Shown: piece after piece, positions 28,723 to 36,475 of the stretch | How positions within the stretch are numbered: position 1 is the first letter of the stretch | Layout: each line of letters opens with the position of its first letter | Assembly: GCA_030591565.1 (NCBI GenBank) | Contig: JAUVAU010000014.1 | Coordinates: forward strand, 1 to 45,690 | Source: Deltaproteobacteria bacterium | GTDB taxonomy: Bacteria > Desulfobacterota > Deferrisomatia > Deferrisomatales > BM512 | Direction of reading: 5' to 3' | DNA: 45,690 nucleotides | Translations under genes and position numbers: made by a program | Notes under the pieces: generated by a model | Databases searched by the model: none | What the model was told of the DNA's origin: nothing | What the model saw: only the letters and a program-made list of their open reading frames with translations

Positions 28723-30060
28723 TCACTTGGCATTTTTGGGCAACGACGGTCTGACAATCAGCGTCCTGTCGTCGGCGACCACCACCCTTCCAGGGCCAGC
28801 CCCCTTGGGTTTTCTGACCCTGGAGATCTCGGTGTACATCACTTCGGCCTTTGTCTCCCCCGACAACTTCGAGTGGTAGGCCGCCACCCCCGCAGCCTCG
28901 TTAAGGCTCAACTGTGTGGGTTTTGAATCGCGCCCGGGCTTTACCAGGACGACGTGCGCCCCCGCCCCGTCGCGAGCGTGGAACCAGAGGTCCCAGGGGC
29001 GCGACTCCTTTACCAGCCGGTCATTCTCCAGCCGGTTCCTGCCCACCAGGATGGTCCAACCATCGGAGGTGGAAAAGCGATGAAAGGGCTGGGCGGGCTG
29101 CTCCCTTTTACCCGGCTTTTTCACTTCAGGCGCTTTGGGTGGCCCCTCAGCCAGCTCTTCCCGCGTCTGTTTCAATCTTCTCTTCGCGTGGATGGCGGTG
29201 CGCTTGATTTTTTTCACCCGGTCATAGAGCCGGTTGAGGTTCTCGCCCGGTTCGAGCGACGGGTCCAGCTCGATGACTAAACCACCCTCTTCACCCCCCT
29301 CAATCGTCACCCTCTCCATCCCCCTCTTCACCAGGTGGAGGTTGCCCCCCAGGGCGTCGGCGATCTCTTTTGCCCCAGCCAGGTCGGACGCCCCTTCAAG
29401 CTCGGCGGTAATCTTTTCAATCCTGCGCTCAAGTTTTTTTCGCCACCGCTTCTCATGCTTCGCCGAGTTCTTTTCATCCTTTGCGGCCTCGATAAGCTCC
29501 AGCCCCTCCACCAGCTCTGCCCCGGTCTCAAAGAGAAGCTCCTCATCGGAATCCGGCCCAACGTCAGAGTTGACCTCCTCTTCAACGGCCAGGGGCGAGT
29601 ATTGCGCACCGGGGCGAAGGGGCGACCCGTCGTCCGCATCCCAGCGGGTTGCGCAGCGAAGGATACCGTCATCGTCGGCGATAAACATTCGGGTTTGACC
29701 ACGGTGACGAGTCTGGCCGTCCAGTACCAGCGTGAATCTTTTATCTCTCCTGGCGAAAGTAAACTCGACCAGCAGGCGGGCGGGATCAGCCATCGCGGAT
29801 ACCAGCCGTCCACCCTCGACGTGGGCCCTGAGGTATGCGGCTAGCTGGGGGGGGCGCTTTGGGCAGGGGGGGCGCGCTTCGACCAGGCCGAAGCCGAACT
29901 TCTTCTTGTCCGTGCAGAGCAGCAGGTAAGCGGATTTGCCGGGCAGCCGCATCCGTATGAGGAGGCGACCCTGTGTATCGATCCAGCTCTTGCCGATGAA
30001 ACACCCCTGCCACGCGACTGTCAGGGTGCGGCACAGCGCCGACAGTTTAGCCAAGTCCAT
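28723..30060 (-). CDS. NFACT-family protein (RqcH/Rqc2 homologue)
   Basis: A 445-residue protein with an NFACT-N domain (about 1-180), a long basic/acidic coiled coil (about 185-320) and the C-terminal NFACT-R/DUF814 domain (about 330-440, with LVGRNRLENDRLVKESRPWD and WFHARDGAGAHVVL). RqcH binds peptidyl-tRNA on split 50S subunits and adds alanine tails to stalled peptides. In the N domain the usual Asp-Arg pair seems to be Ala-Arg (ADPARLLVEF), so tailing activity is uncertain. Shorter than Gram-positive homologues (about 570 residues). It follows sppA by 16 bases. Confidence 0.85.
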   Translation of the reverse strand: MDLAKLSALCRTLTVAWQGCFIGKSWIDTQGRLLIRMRLPGKSAYLLLCTDKKKFGFGLVEARPPCPKRPPQLAAYLRAHVEGGRLVSAMADPARLLVEFTFARRDKRFTLVLDGQTRHRGQTRMFIADDDGILRCATRWDADDGSPLRPGAQYSPLAVEEEVNSDVGPDSDEELLFETGAELVEGLELIEAAKDEKNSAKHEKRWRKKLERRIEKITAELEGASDLAGAKEIADALGGNLHLVKRGMERVTIEGGEEGGLVIELDPSLEPGENLNRLYDRVKKIKRTAIHAKRRLKQTREELAEGPPKAPEVKKPGKREQPAQPFHRFSTSDGWTILVGRNRLENDRLVKESRPWDLWFHARDGAGAHVVLVKPGRDSKPTQLSLNEAAGVAAYHSKLSGETKAEVMYTEISRVRKPKGAGPGRVVVADDRTLIVRPSLPKNAK

Positions 30061-30076
30061 TCCGGGTTATCTACCT

Positions 30077-30961
30077 CTACCAGACTGGCATCATGTAGCG
30101 AAAAGGTGCGGCTGTGGCCGGCGCGACCAGCAGCTCGGCGGCGGCCCTGCCCTTCTTGCCCAGGAGCAGGTCCAAAATCCCTTCCTCGGGTTCTTCCCAG
30201 ATCTGGATAGCGGGCTTGTCGCCCAAGTTCGCCAGCTCCCCGGCCAGCTCGACCGCGTCCCAATACCCACCGATGACATCCACAAGCCCCAGCTCCAGAG
30301 CTTGTCTGCCGGTGTAGACCCTGCCATCGGCCAGCTTCAACACCTCTTCACGCGAAAGGCCGCGTCCGTCCACGATCACCTCCACGAACTGGTCGAACAT
30401 ATCGTCGATGAGTCCCTGGATTATCCGCCGGTCCTCAACGCTCATCTCCCTGCCGGGATTGCCGGTGTCCTTGAACTCGCCGCTCTTGATCGTCACTGCG
30501 CGCAGCCCCAGCTTGTCCATGAGAACCTTGTACTGGGGGAATTGTGCGATGACCCCGATGGAGCCGGTTATTGTGCCGGGGTTGGCGACGATCTGCGTGG
30601 CGGGTGCAGAGAGGTAGTAGCCCCCCGAGGCCGCCACGGAGGAAAACGCGCAGATCACCGGCTTGACCGCGGCGCTCTTCTTGACCTGATCGTGTATCTC
30701 CTGGGCGGGTGCGACCACGCCGCCGGGCGTATCCACCCGGATCACTATCGCCTTGATCTCATCGTCCTCGGTCATCTCGCGCAAGCCATCGACAAAAAAC
30801 GATGAGTCGGAAAGAAAGCCGGTGACCTCCAGCACGCCTATGCGCTCGCCCTGCATCTCGGCCATCTGACCGCTCCCAACCAATGATACGATGGCGGTTA
30901 TGGTCCCGCCGATAAACACGCCCACCGCTAGGATAAACAGCCCTATCAGGAATTTTTTCAT
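30077..30961 (-). CDS. sppA: Signal peptide peptidase SppA (36K type)
   Basis: A 294-residue inner-membrane serine protease that degrades cleaved signal peptides. One N-terminal membrane segment (about 4-27) precedes a ClpP-like domain. The catalytic Ser is in the VAASGGYY block and the Lys in TIKSGEFKDTG, the Ser/Lys dyad of SppA. AAGGAAAG precedes the ATG. The 137-base upstream gap holds three tandem decamers and the terminator of the cytochrome gene. Confidence 0.93.
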   Translation of the reverse strand: MKKFLIGLFILAVGVFIGGTITAIVSLVGSGQMAEMQGERIGVLEVTGFLSDSSFFVDGLREMTEDDEIKAIVIRVDTPGGVVAPAQEIHDQVKKSAAVKPVICAFSSVAASGGYYLSAPATQIVANPGTITGSIGVIAQFPQYKVLMDKLGLRAVTIKSGEFKDTGNPGREMSVEDRRIIQGLIDDMFDQFVEVIVDGRGLSREEVLKLADGRVYTGRQALELGLVDVIGGYWDAVELAGELANLGDKPAIQIWEEPEEGILDLLLGKKGRAAAELLVAPATAAPFRYMMPVW

Positions 30962-30980
30962 GGTCGCTTTCCTTTTTTTT

Positions 30981-31010
30981 GGTACCGGCCGGTACCGGCT
31001 GATGCCGGTA
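30981..31010. repeat. Three tandem 10-bp units upstream of sppA
   Basis: Units GGTACCGGCC, GGTACCGGCT and GATGCCGGTA follow each other directly, 20 bases upstream of the sppA start. The first two are 9/10 identical and contain palindromic GGTACC. They may be an operator or simple slippage. Confidence 0.5.
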
Positions 31011-31037
31011 GTTATCCAGCGTATACATACCGCCCTT

Positions 31038-31076
31038 AAATAAAACGGGGCCGCCCCAACAATAGAGCCGCCCCGC
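31038..31076 (-). terminator. Probable rho-independent terminator of the cytochrome gene
   Basis: On the minus strand CGGGGC pairs with GCCCCG across a 18-base loop region, extended by a few pairs after one mismatch, and is followed by GTTTTATTT. It starts about 23 bases after the cytochrome stop. Confidence 0.65.
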
Positions 31077-31098
31077 TTGGAGATTTACATTCAAGCCC

Positions 31099-32526
31099 CT
31101 ACTGGACTATGAACCTGTCCACCAGCTCCGGAATCCGCTCGCGGGCCCAGGTGACGGTCTCTTCCTTGTGACAGAGGATACACGCCTCCTCGGTGGTCAT
31201 CTCACGCGGATACTTCACCTCCTCAATGTGGAAAGTGTGGTGCTCCGGCTCCGGCTTCCAGATGGTGACGCCGGTCTCCTCGTCTATCATTTCCACACCC
31301 GAGTCCCTGGGGTTGGTCTCGTCATGGCACTCGGTACAAGCAGGGGGTGGTTGGCTAAAGTCGAACTTGTGGTCATGGACCGAGTAGGATTGCCCGGTTT
31401 TGGCCATTGCGGGTATGTGGCAATCGGTGCACAGGGTGTTCGTGGGCCTGTGCCCCGAGTGCTCAAGAAAGTTCTCGTAGCGCTGCTTGTGGCAGGTGCC
31501 GCAGTACTCGCTCCTGGTCATGTAGCGCTCCACGTGTTTTTCTCCCCCCGCCCCGGCTCCACGGTCGAAGCCGCACACCTCGCAGGCGCGGTTGGTGGAG
31601 TAGAACTTGGACTGGAAGAAGTAGTACATGCGCTTTCGTTCCAGCAGGTCCATCGAACCCCAGTACCACTTCTTGCTCTTCGGCTTGGGCATGAAGAATT
31701 CAGTGAAGTAATCGTTCAGGTCATCGCCGGGCAGGAAGCCCACCGGAAACTTGAACTCCACCGGATACCTCTCGGCGGCCACAGCCCGGGCCTCCTTCTT
31801 GACCTTCCTGAGCGCCTTTTTAAACTCTCTCTTGCTGAGCCCCTGGGCCTTGAGCTCCTTTTTTGTGTCCTTTATCAGCTCCTCGACCATGAGATCGCGG
31901 CGAGTGTCCATGCCATCGGTGTGGCACTGCATGCAGATCATCTGGGCACGGTCCTCATCCAGGTTGGCGGGGTTCACGATCTCGCTGAGCCGTCCACCCG
32001 TCTGGACATGTTTCTCCCCCGGTCCATGACAGGACTCGCACCCGATGCCCGGCTCCAAGAAGGAGAGCGTCTCGGGGTCGAAGCCAACCGTGTGGCAGCC
32101 GTCGCAGTGGATATTGTAGGGATTTTGACGCCAGTTCCAGATCGAGTAGGGCTCCCAGGCGCGCTTGGGCACATTCCAGTACTTGGGGAGCACGTAGAGG
32201 ATGCCGTCGATCCGGGTCAGATACTTCTGGACCCAGTGGTTGCCCACCGTGTAGTCGATATCTTCGGGGGAGAAGGGGATGCCATCGTTGAAATCATCGG
32301 CAAGGATGGAGAAGGGGTCACGCTTGGCGTCCACCAGCATGCGGGCATGGGGGGTGAGCCTCCATTGTGCATAGACCGAGGGGTGGCACTCCCTGCAGGA
32401 ATCGCTACCCGCGAATCCCGGCATCCCGCCCATTTCGGCGTTTGCGCTCACCACGCCCAAAGTCAAAATAGCCGTCAGAACACCAAACGCCATGAATATT
32501 TTAAGTCTCAAAACACGAGCTCCCAT
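31099..32526 (-). CDS. Secreted octahaem c-type cytochrome
   Basis: A 475-residue periplasmic or surface electron carrier with a signal peptide (hydrophobic about 10-28, ending SANA). Eight CxxCH haem sites are visible: CRECH, CDGCH, CESCH, CMQCH, CGTCH, CTDCH, CTECH and CILCH. A ninth pair, CEVC, is followed by Gly instead of His. The N-terminal half (GSDSCRECHPSVY, VGNHWVQKYLTRIDG) resembles cytochrome c554-type proteins. Position of the start is uncertain: an in-frame TTG at 32511 has GGGAG eight bases upstream, the ATG at 32526 has none. It stands alone between divergent rnd and a terminator. Its redox partner and substrate are unknown. Confidence 0.88.
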   Translation of the reverse strand: MGARVLRLKIFMAFGVLTAILTLGVVSANAEMGGMPGFAGSDSCRECHPSVYAQWRLTPHARMLVDAKRDPFSILADDFNDGIPFSPEDIDYTVGNHWVQKYLTRIDGILYVLPKYWNVPKRAWEPYSIWNWRQNPYNIHCDGCHTVGFDPETLSFLEPGIGCESCHGPGEKHVQTGGRLSEIVNPANLDEDRAQMICMQCHTDGMDTRRDLMVEELIKDTKKELKAQGLSKREFKKALRKVKKEARAVAAERYPVEFKFPVGFLPGDDLNDYFTEFFMPKPKSKKWYWGSMDLLERKRMYYFFQSKFYSTNRACEVCGFDRGAGAGGEKHVERYMTRSEYCGTCHKQRYENFLEHSGHRPTNTLCTDCHIPAMAKTGQSYSVHDHKFDFSQPPPACTECHDETNPRDSGVEMIDEETGVTIWKPEPEHHTFHIEEVKYPREMTTEEACILCHKEETVTWARERIPELVDRFIVQ

Positions 32527-32572
32527 TAAAATTCGATTTCATTCAATTGCCTAATCAGATTACACTCCAATG

Positions 32573-32587
32573 ATTCAATCGTTGAAT
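32573..32587. promoter_or_regulatory. Short palindrome between the cytochrome and rnd genes
   Basis: ATTCAA-TCG-TTGAAT, a perfect 6-bp inverted repeat, lies 47 bases upstream of the cytochrome start in the divergent intergenic region. Its role as an operator is a guess. Confidence 0.3.
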
Positions 32588-32664
32588 ATACAGGGACAAC
32601 GCCCCAACCCACAAGGGAAACTACACGGCTTGGAAACTGATTCAAGCAATGGAATAATGCTGGA

Positions 32665-33810
32665 ATGAATACAAATACCCCCCCCGTTGAAACATGTGAC
32701 TGCCCCCTGGTGAAAGAGCGCGACCAGCTGGCGGAGTGGCTCTCGAAAATAGCCCCCGGCGCGCACGTCGCCGTGGACTTCGAGGCCGCCGGCCTTCACC
32801 GCTACACCGACTTCATCTGTCTGGCCCAGCTGGCCTCGGACGGGCGCTGCGCGATCGTCGATCCCCTTGCCTCCACCGACATGCTGGAACCCCTGGGCAA
32901 GATGCTGACCGACAGCGGGCACCGGAAGATATTCCACGGCGGCGACTACGACATACGGCTCCTGAAAAAAGGGCCGGGGATTGAGACGGTCAACGTCTTT
33001 GACACGATGATCGCCGCGCAGCTGGTCGGCAGGGAGAAGCTGGGGCTGGCCGCGCTGCTCGAAGCCCATTTTGGCCTCCTGGTGGACAAGAGGTACCAGA
33101 AGGCCGACTGGTCCAAGCGCCCGCTTACCGGAGAGCTTTTGAACTACGCCGCCATGGATGTGATCCGGCTGGTGGAGTTGTCCGAGATACTGGAGGAGGA
33201 GCTGGTCAAGCTCGGACGCCTCCACTGGGCCGAGGAGGAGTTCAGGCTGCTCGAACGGATCGAACCGGCCCCACCGGCGCCACCCTCATGCTTTAACGTG
33301 AAGGGGTCGAACAAGCTGGCTGGAAAGGCGCTGGCGGTGCTACAAGCCCTGCTTGAGCTGCGTGACGAGATGGCGAGGGAGTGGGACCGCCCGCCCTTCA
33401 AGGTGTTGTCCAACCATGTGCTGCTCGAATGGGCGGTGTCGCCCCCCAAGACGCGCAAGGCTGTGATCGACACCAGGGGCGCGGGCAAGGGCCTCCTCTC
33501 CAGATTGTCGGAGCGCATCATGGAGGATTCGGCCCGTGCAGCCGCTCTGCCCCAGGCGCAGTGGCCCCAAAAGCCGCAGTCCAAAAACCGCCGCCCGCCC
33601 ATGACCGCTGAAGAGAAAAAGCTCCTCTCAGCCTTGAAGGAGGGGCGCAACAGCGTCGCCAAGGAGCTTGGCATCGACGCGGGACTTCTCGCCTCGGGGG
33701 CGGTGCTTGAGAGTGGTGTCAGGGATGGCGTCGAGGCGCTGGAATCGCTACTAAAAAACTGGCAGAAAGAGGCAGTTGGAGATAAACTTCTCAGCATATT
33801 GAACAACTAG
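32665..33810 (+). CDS. rnd: Ribonuclease D
   Basis: A 381-residue 3'-5' exoribonuclease for tRNA and stable RNA processing. DEDDy motifs are visible: VDFEAAGLHRYTDFICLAQL (Asp, Glu), GGDYDIRLL (Asp) and LLNYAAMDVIRLV (Tyr, Asp). An HRDC domain follows at about 220-290 (KALAVLQALLELRDEMAREW), and a second, partial HRDC-like helical region may lie near 310-375. The ribosome site is weak. Its 3' end leads straight into repeat copy C. Confidence 0.93.
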   Translation: MNTNTPPVETCDCPLVKERDQLAEWLSKIAPGAHVAVDFEAAGLHRYTDFICLAQLASDGRCAIVDPLASTDMLEPLGKMLTDSGHRKIFHGGDYDIRLLKKGPGIETVNVFDTMIAAQLVGREKLGLAALLEAHFGLLVDKRYQKADWSKRPLTGELLNYAAMDVIRLVELSEILEEELVKLGRLHWAEEEFRLLERIEPAPPAPPSCFNVKGSNKLAGKALAVLQALLELRDEMAREWDRPPFKVLSNHVLLEWAVSPPKTRKAVIDTRGAGKGLLSRLSERIMEDSARAAALPQAQWPQKPQSKNRRPPMTAEEKKLLSALKEGRNSVAKELGIDAGLLASGAVLESGVRDGVEALESLLKNWQKEAVGDKLLSILNN

Positions 33811-33811
33811 G

Positions 33812-34040
33812 AGGCTACTTAAAAAACTCTCCAGAAGCGGCAAGAGCGCTGAACTGGATATTTTAGTCGGCGTCGGGCGAACCCCTGACTAAGCCGACGA
33901 TAAACTGGAAACCTCGAAGATCATTCGAGGGCTAGGAAGGGAAGGAAAATGACCGCAGGCATACTGATAGGTATTTCGAGGATCATTTTTCGACCCTGAC
34001 AACGTCAATCGGAGGATATCCGGGGTTTTTCAACAAACTC
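33812..34040 (+). repeat. Interspersed hairpin-rich repeat, copy C
   Basis: A 229-bp non-coding block between rnd and the next plus-strand gene. Its right half shares with copies A, B and D the module GACCG-AGG-ATACT followed by GTATTTCGAGGATCATTTTT, and its right end matches remnant E. The left half is different and forms its own hairpins: GTCGGC paired with GCCGAC and CCTCGAA-GATCA-TTCGAGG (7-bp stem, 5-base loop). The most diverged full copy. Confidence 0.78.
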
Positions 34041-34093
34041 CCGGGCGGATTTTAAATAGTTAGCCAGGCATAGCTTGGGTGAGGAGGATGGTT

Positions 34094-34378
34094 ATGATAC
34101 GTGTGCTCATAGACAGGACCGTCGCCGACAACATGGAGGCTGAATTTCACACCGCGCTGAAGACCGCCCGCAAATCGGCGGCGGGCTTTCCGGGATACAT
34201 ATCCGGCGAGACACTGCGCGACGTCTCCAACTCCCATCACCATGTCGTCATCTCCACCTGGCGCTCGATTCCCGACTGGGAGACCTGGCTGGCCTCGGAA
34301 GAGCGGCAACAGCTGGTGACAGCGACGAGCATGTGCCTGGACGAGCCGACGACTTTCACCGTGCTTGAGCCAATGTAA
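34094..34378 (+). CDS. Antibiotic-biosynthesis-monooxygenase-like (ABM fold) protein
   Basis: A 94-residue ferredoxin-like alpha/beta protein of the ABM/dimeric alpha-beta barrel superfamily, seen from the pattern RVLIDRTVADNMEAEFH, a central GFPGYISGETLRD and VVISTWRSIPDWETWL. Members are small dimeric oxygenases, haem-degrading enzymes or proteins of unknown role; the substrate cannot be told. The ATG at 34094 is six bases after GAGGAGG; an upstream ATG and GTG in frame would lie within or next to that site. A strong terminator follows. Confidence 0.8.
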   Translation: MIRVLIDRTVADNMEAEFHTALKTARKSAAGFPGYISGETLRDVSNSHHHVVISTWRSIPDWETWLASEERQQLVTATSMCLDEPTTFTVLEPM

Positions 34379-34410
34379 ATACCCTCGTCATCACAAGAAA
34401 GATCACATAA

Positions 34411-34446
34411 GAAAAGCCGCCCTTGTCAGGGGCGGCTTTTCTTTTT
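34411..34446. terminator. Strong, probably bidirectional terminator
   Basis: A perfect 12-bp stem GAAAAGCCGCCC / GGGCGGCTTTTC with a 7-base loop and a following TTTTT on the plus strand. On the minus strand the stem is followed by TTATG, a weaker tract. It serves the monooxygenase-like gene (+) and probably also the convergent ABC remnant (-). Confidence 0.9.
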
Positions 34447-34479
34447 ATCAGCGTTTAAGGCGTCCGTATCCCGCCGTCC

Positions 34480-34935
34480 CTACACCACAGCAATGACCGC
34501 CGGACCTTCCGCATTTTCAGAGACCAGAAAACCATCCTCCATAAGCAGGTGGCGGTCGGCATGGGCCGCGCATTTTTCGCTGTGGGTCACCATGATCACC
34601 GTGACCCCCTGCTGGACGAGCCCCTTGATGATGCCCATAATATCTTCCGAGGTCTTGGAGTCGAGGTTTCCCGTGGGCTCGTCGGCCAGCAGTATGGGCG
34701 GATCGTTGACTATCGCCCTCGCCACCGCCACCCGCTCCTGCTCGCCACCTGAGATCTGGTTGGGCAACCGACCGAGCTTGCCCCCAAGCCCCACCTTTTC
34801 CAGCGCCAGCGCCGCCAGCGCATGTTTTTCCCTCTTCTTCATCGACAGGGTAGCCAGCGGCAGCATCACGTTTTCAACGATGGTCAGGTAGGGGATCAGG
34901 TTGAGGTTCAAGAGCGCAATATCGGTCAGCCTCAT
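34480..34935 (-). pseudogene. ABC transporter ATPase remnant without Walker A
   Basis: 151 residues correspond to the C-terminal two thirds of a LolD/MacB-type ATP-binding protein: NLIPYLTIVENVMLPL, signature ISGGEQERVAVARA, Walker B ILLADEPTGNLD and the switch His in MVTHS. The first 80 or so residues, including the P-loop that binds ATP, are missing, so it cannot hydrolyse ATP alone. The frame is intact from an ATG two bases after the DUF2318 stop. In related genomes, as I recall, DUF2318 genes are followed by two FtsX-like permeases and an ATPase; here the permeases and the ATPase head are gone, as in a clean internal deletion. A trans role is possible but unlikely. Confidence 0.75.
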
Positions 34936-34937
34936 GG

Positions 34938-35507
34938 TTAACCGCCTTTGCCTCTCAGGTCGAAGTAACCGCTTCCAGCTTCGATGTCGGAGACCTTTAT
35001 GACGACCTTGCCGTTCTCCATTGATCTTTTGAGCGGCGAGGGGTTGCAGCCGCCCTTGACCACGTTAATCTTGTCGGTGGGAAAACGCATGCGGCAGTTA
35101 CCACACACCACCTCGTCGCCCTCCTGGTGGTAGCCCTTGCCCGAGCGCCAGCAGGAATCGCAGGCGTCAAACGCGGCGCGGATAATGCCGTCGGTGGACT
35201 TGACCACGAAGTAGCGGATATCGAGACCATCGGAAGTTGTGTATTTGAACCAGCGCGCCTCGCCATCGTCAAAGAGCGCCGCGTCGTAGGTGACCCTGTC
35301 GGCCTCGACCTGCTTTACTTCCTGGGCGACCTGGGGGGTGACGCCCTTGGTGGGGGTGCCATTGGAGTTCGAAACCAGGAATATCCCGCCGCTAACTGCA
35401 AGGAGGACTACAGCTATACCGATGAATTTTCCGTTGCCGCCGCCGCTTTTACCGGTTACCGAGGCGCGTTTCGCTGCCAATTTGTCATTTCTATTTTTTG
35501 AGGACAT
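34938..35507 (-). CDS. DUF2318 membrane-anchored metal-binding protein
   Basis: A 189-residue protein with a basic N-terminus, one membrane anchor (about 27-45) and an exported domain. The metal site is visible as DACDSCWRSGKGY (CxxC) and VVCGNCRMRFP (CxxC), the DUF2318 hallmark, and the conserved RWFKYTTSDGLDIRYFVVKS block is present. The family is linked to iron or copper import and to ABC-type permeases; the exact metal is not known. The following gene is a truncated ABC ATPase, so the transport system seems to have decayed. Repeat copy D lies directly upstream. Confidence 0.85.
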   Translation of the reverse strand: MSSKNRNDKLAAKRASVTGKSGGGNGKFIGIAVVLLAVSGGIFLVSNSNGTPTKGVTPQVAQEVKQVEADRVTYDAALFDDGEARWFKYTTSDGLDIRYFVVKSTDGIIRAAFDACDSCWRSGKGYHQEGDEVVCGNCRMRFPTDKINVVKGGCNPSPLKRSMENGKVVIKVSDIEAGSGYFDLRGKGG

Positions 35508-35531
35508 ATGAAAAATCTCCTTTAAGGTGTT

Positions 35532-35758
35532 CAGATCGCTGACAAACCCTGCCTTTTCTCCGATTTACTTTGTCAGGCTAAAAAATGATCCTCGAAATAC
35601 GCTGAGTATTCCTCCGGTCATTTTTTATATCCTTCCTCGTGGACTCGGCCCCCTCTTTGGGGCCTCGCCTAAAGGTGCGCTAGTGCGCATCCAAGTTTTC
35701 GGTTCTGAAAACTTGCCTCGAATAAAATTCAGTGCTTCTCAACGATCAGTCAGGCTGA
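35532..35758 (-). repeat. Interspersed hairpin-rich repeat, copy D (inverted)
   Basis: A 227-bp inverse copy of 9215-9440, about 8 differences by hand alignment and no clear indel. It keeps all hairpins. The third one is perfect here (GGCCCC-AAAGAG-GGGGCC) but has a broken pair in copy A, while a change in the second falls in its loop (ATTA to ACTA). It lies upstream of the DUF2318 gene, between two minus-strand genes, and lacks the 80-bp left module of A and B. Confidence 0.85.
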
Positions 35759-35833
35759 GTGACTAGATGAATTTTTCTTGATTTCGAGACGCACCGCTAC
35801 CCATCCGGGCGCACCTGTCCTGCAAAGGGGGGA

Positions 35834-36223
35834 TCAACAGAGGAGTCGTTGTACCAAAAAAGCTGAACTGGCGAGGGGGAGGGTCCGAGCCAGGTCGGCT
35901 CGTTTAAATATTACAGGCGCAGGTGTGGTAATTGCGCCCTTCGTAGAAGCGATAAGCGGTTGCGCGCGTTGCGCCTCGGGGCTGGTGTTGATGGTTGCCG
36001 CCTGCGCACTTTTTTTACCACCTTTGGAGGAGTCCATCTTGCAGGTGGACTCGCCATTACCGTCGCAGCAGCAGGAGCTTCGCGCATCCGCGTCCGCATA
36101 GGCCACCGCGCTACCCACCGAGTCGCAGCAGCAGGGCGCAACTTCGCACTCCTGGCCCATTGCCGCCAAGGCCCCCGAGTTCAGGGCTAAACACAGAATC
36201 GCGATGAAAAGTTTTTTCAGCAT
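35834..36223 (-). CDS. Small secreted cysteine-rich protein, unknown
   Basis: A 129-residue protein with a signal peptide (MLKKLFIAILCLALNSGALA). The mature part has two CCCD motifs (Cys31-33 and Cys51-53), further cysteines at 26 and 61 and a terminal Cys129. The first 65 residues could bind a soft metal such as copper or zinc; the last 60 are Ala/Pro/Thr-rich and probably disordered. GAAGGT precedes the ATG and a good promoter lies 24 bases upstream, which argues that it is a real gene. I do not recognise the family. Confidence 0.65.
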   Translation of the reverse strand: MLKKLFIAILCLALNSGALAAMGQECEVAPCCCDSVGSAVAYADADARSSCCCDGNGESTCKMDSSKGGKKSAQAATINTSPEAQRAQPLIASTKGAITTPAPVIFKRADLARTLPLASSAFLVQRLLC

Positions 36224-36246
36224 ATACCTTCACGTCTCCCAGGACG

Positions 36247-36275
36247 AAAATAACCACCCCACCCCGCAAAGTCAA
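36247..36275 (-). promoter_or_regulatory. Sigma70-type promoter of the cysteine-rich protein gene
   Basis: On the minus strand TTGACT (36275-36270) and TATTTT (36252-36247) are 17 bases apart, matching 5/6 and 4/6 consensus positions. Transcription would start near 36240, giving a short leader. An inverted repeat ACCACCC/GGGTGGT (36253-36259 and 36282-36288) brackets the -35 box and could be an operator. Confidence 0.5.
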
Positions 36276-36380
36276 GCTGCCGGGTGGTGAATATGTACCC
36301 TATATACTACCTGGAAGGTGCTGGAAAGGTTTCGCCTTTAAATTGCCTTGACATCCCCCCGCTCTTTCCTGTCTGTTGGG

Positions 36381-36408
36381 GCCGGTTTGTTAGTGCCGGT
36401 TTACTAGT
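36381..36408. repeat. Two tandem 14-bp units upstream of tyrA
   Basis: GCCGGTTTGTTAGT is directly followed by GCCGGTTTACTAGT (12 of 14 identical), about 70 bases before the tyrA start. They could be regulator binding sites; no -35/-10 pair was convincing nearby. Confidence 0.45.
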
Positions 36409-36475
36409 GTTAACCTGATGCTCAACACAAGGACTGCGTAGCCGCGCTCCCGCAAAACTCATCAAGGGTTCTACG

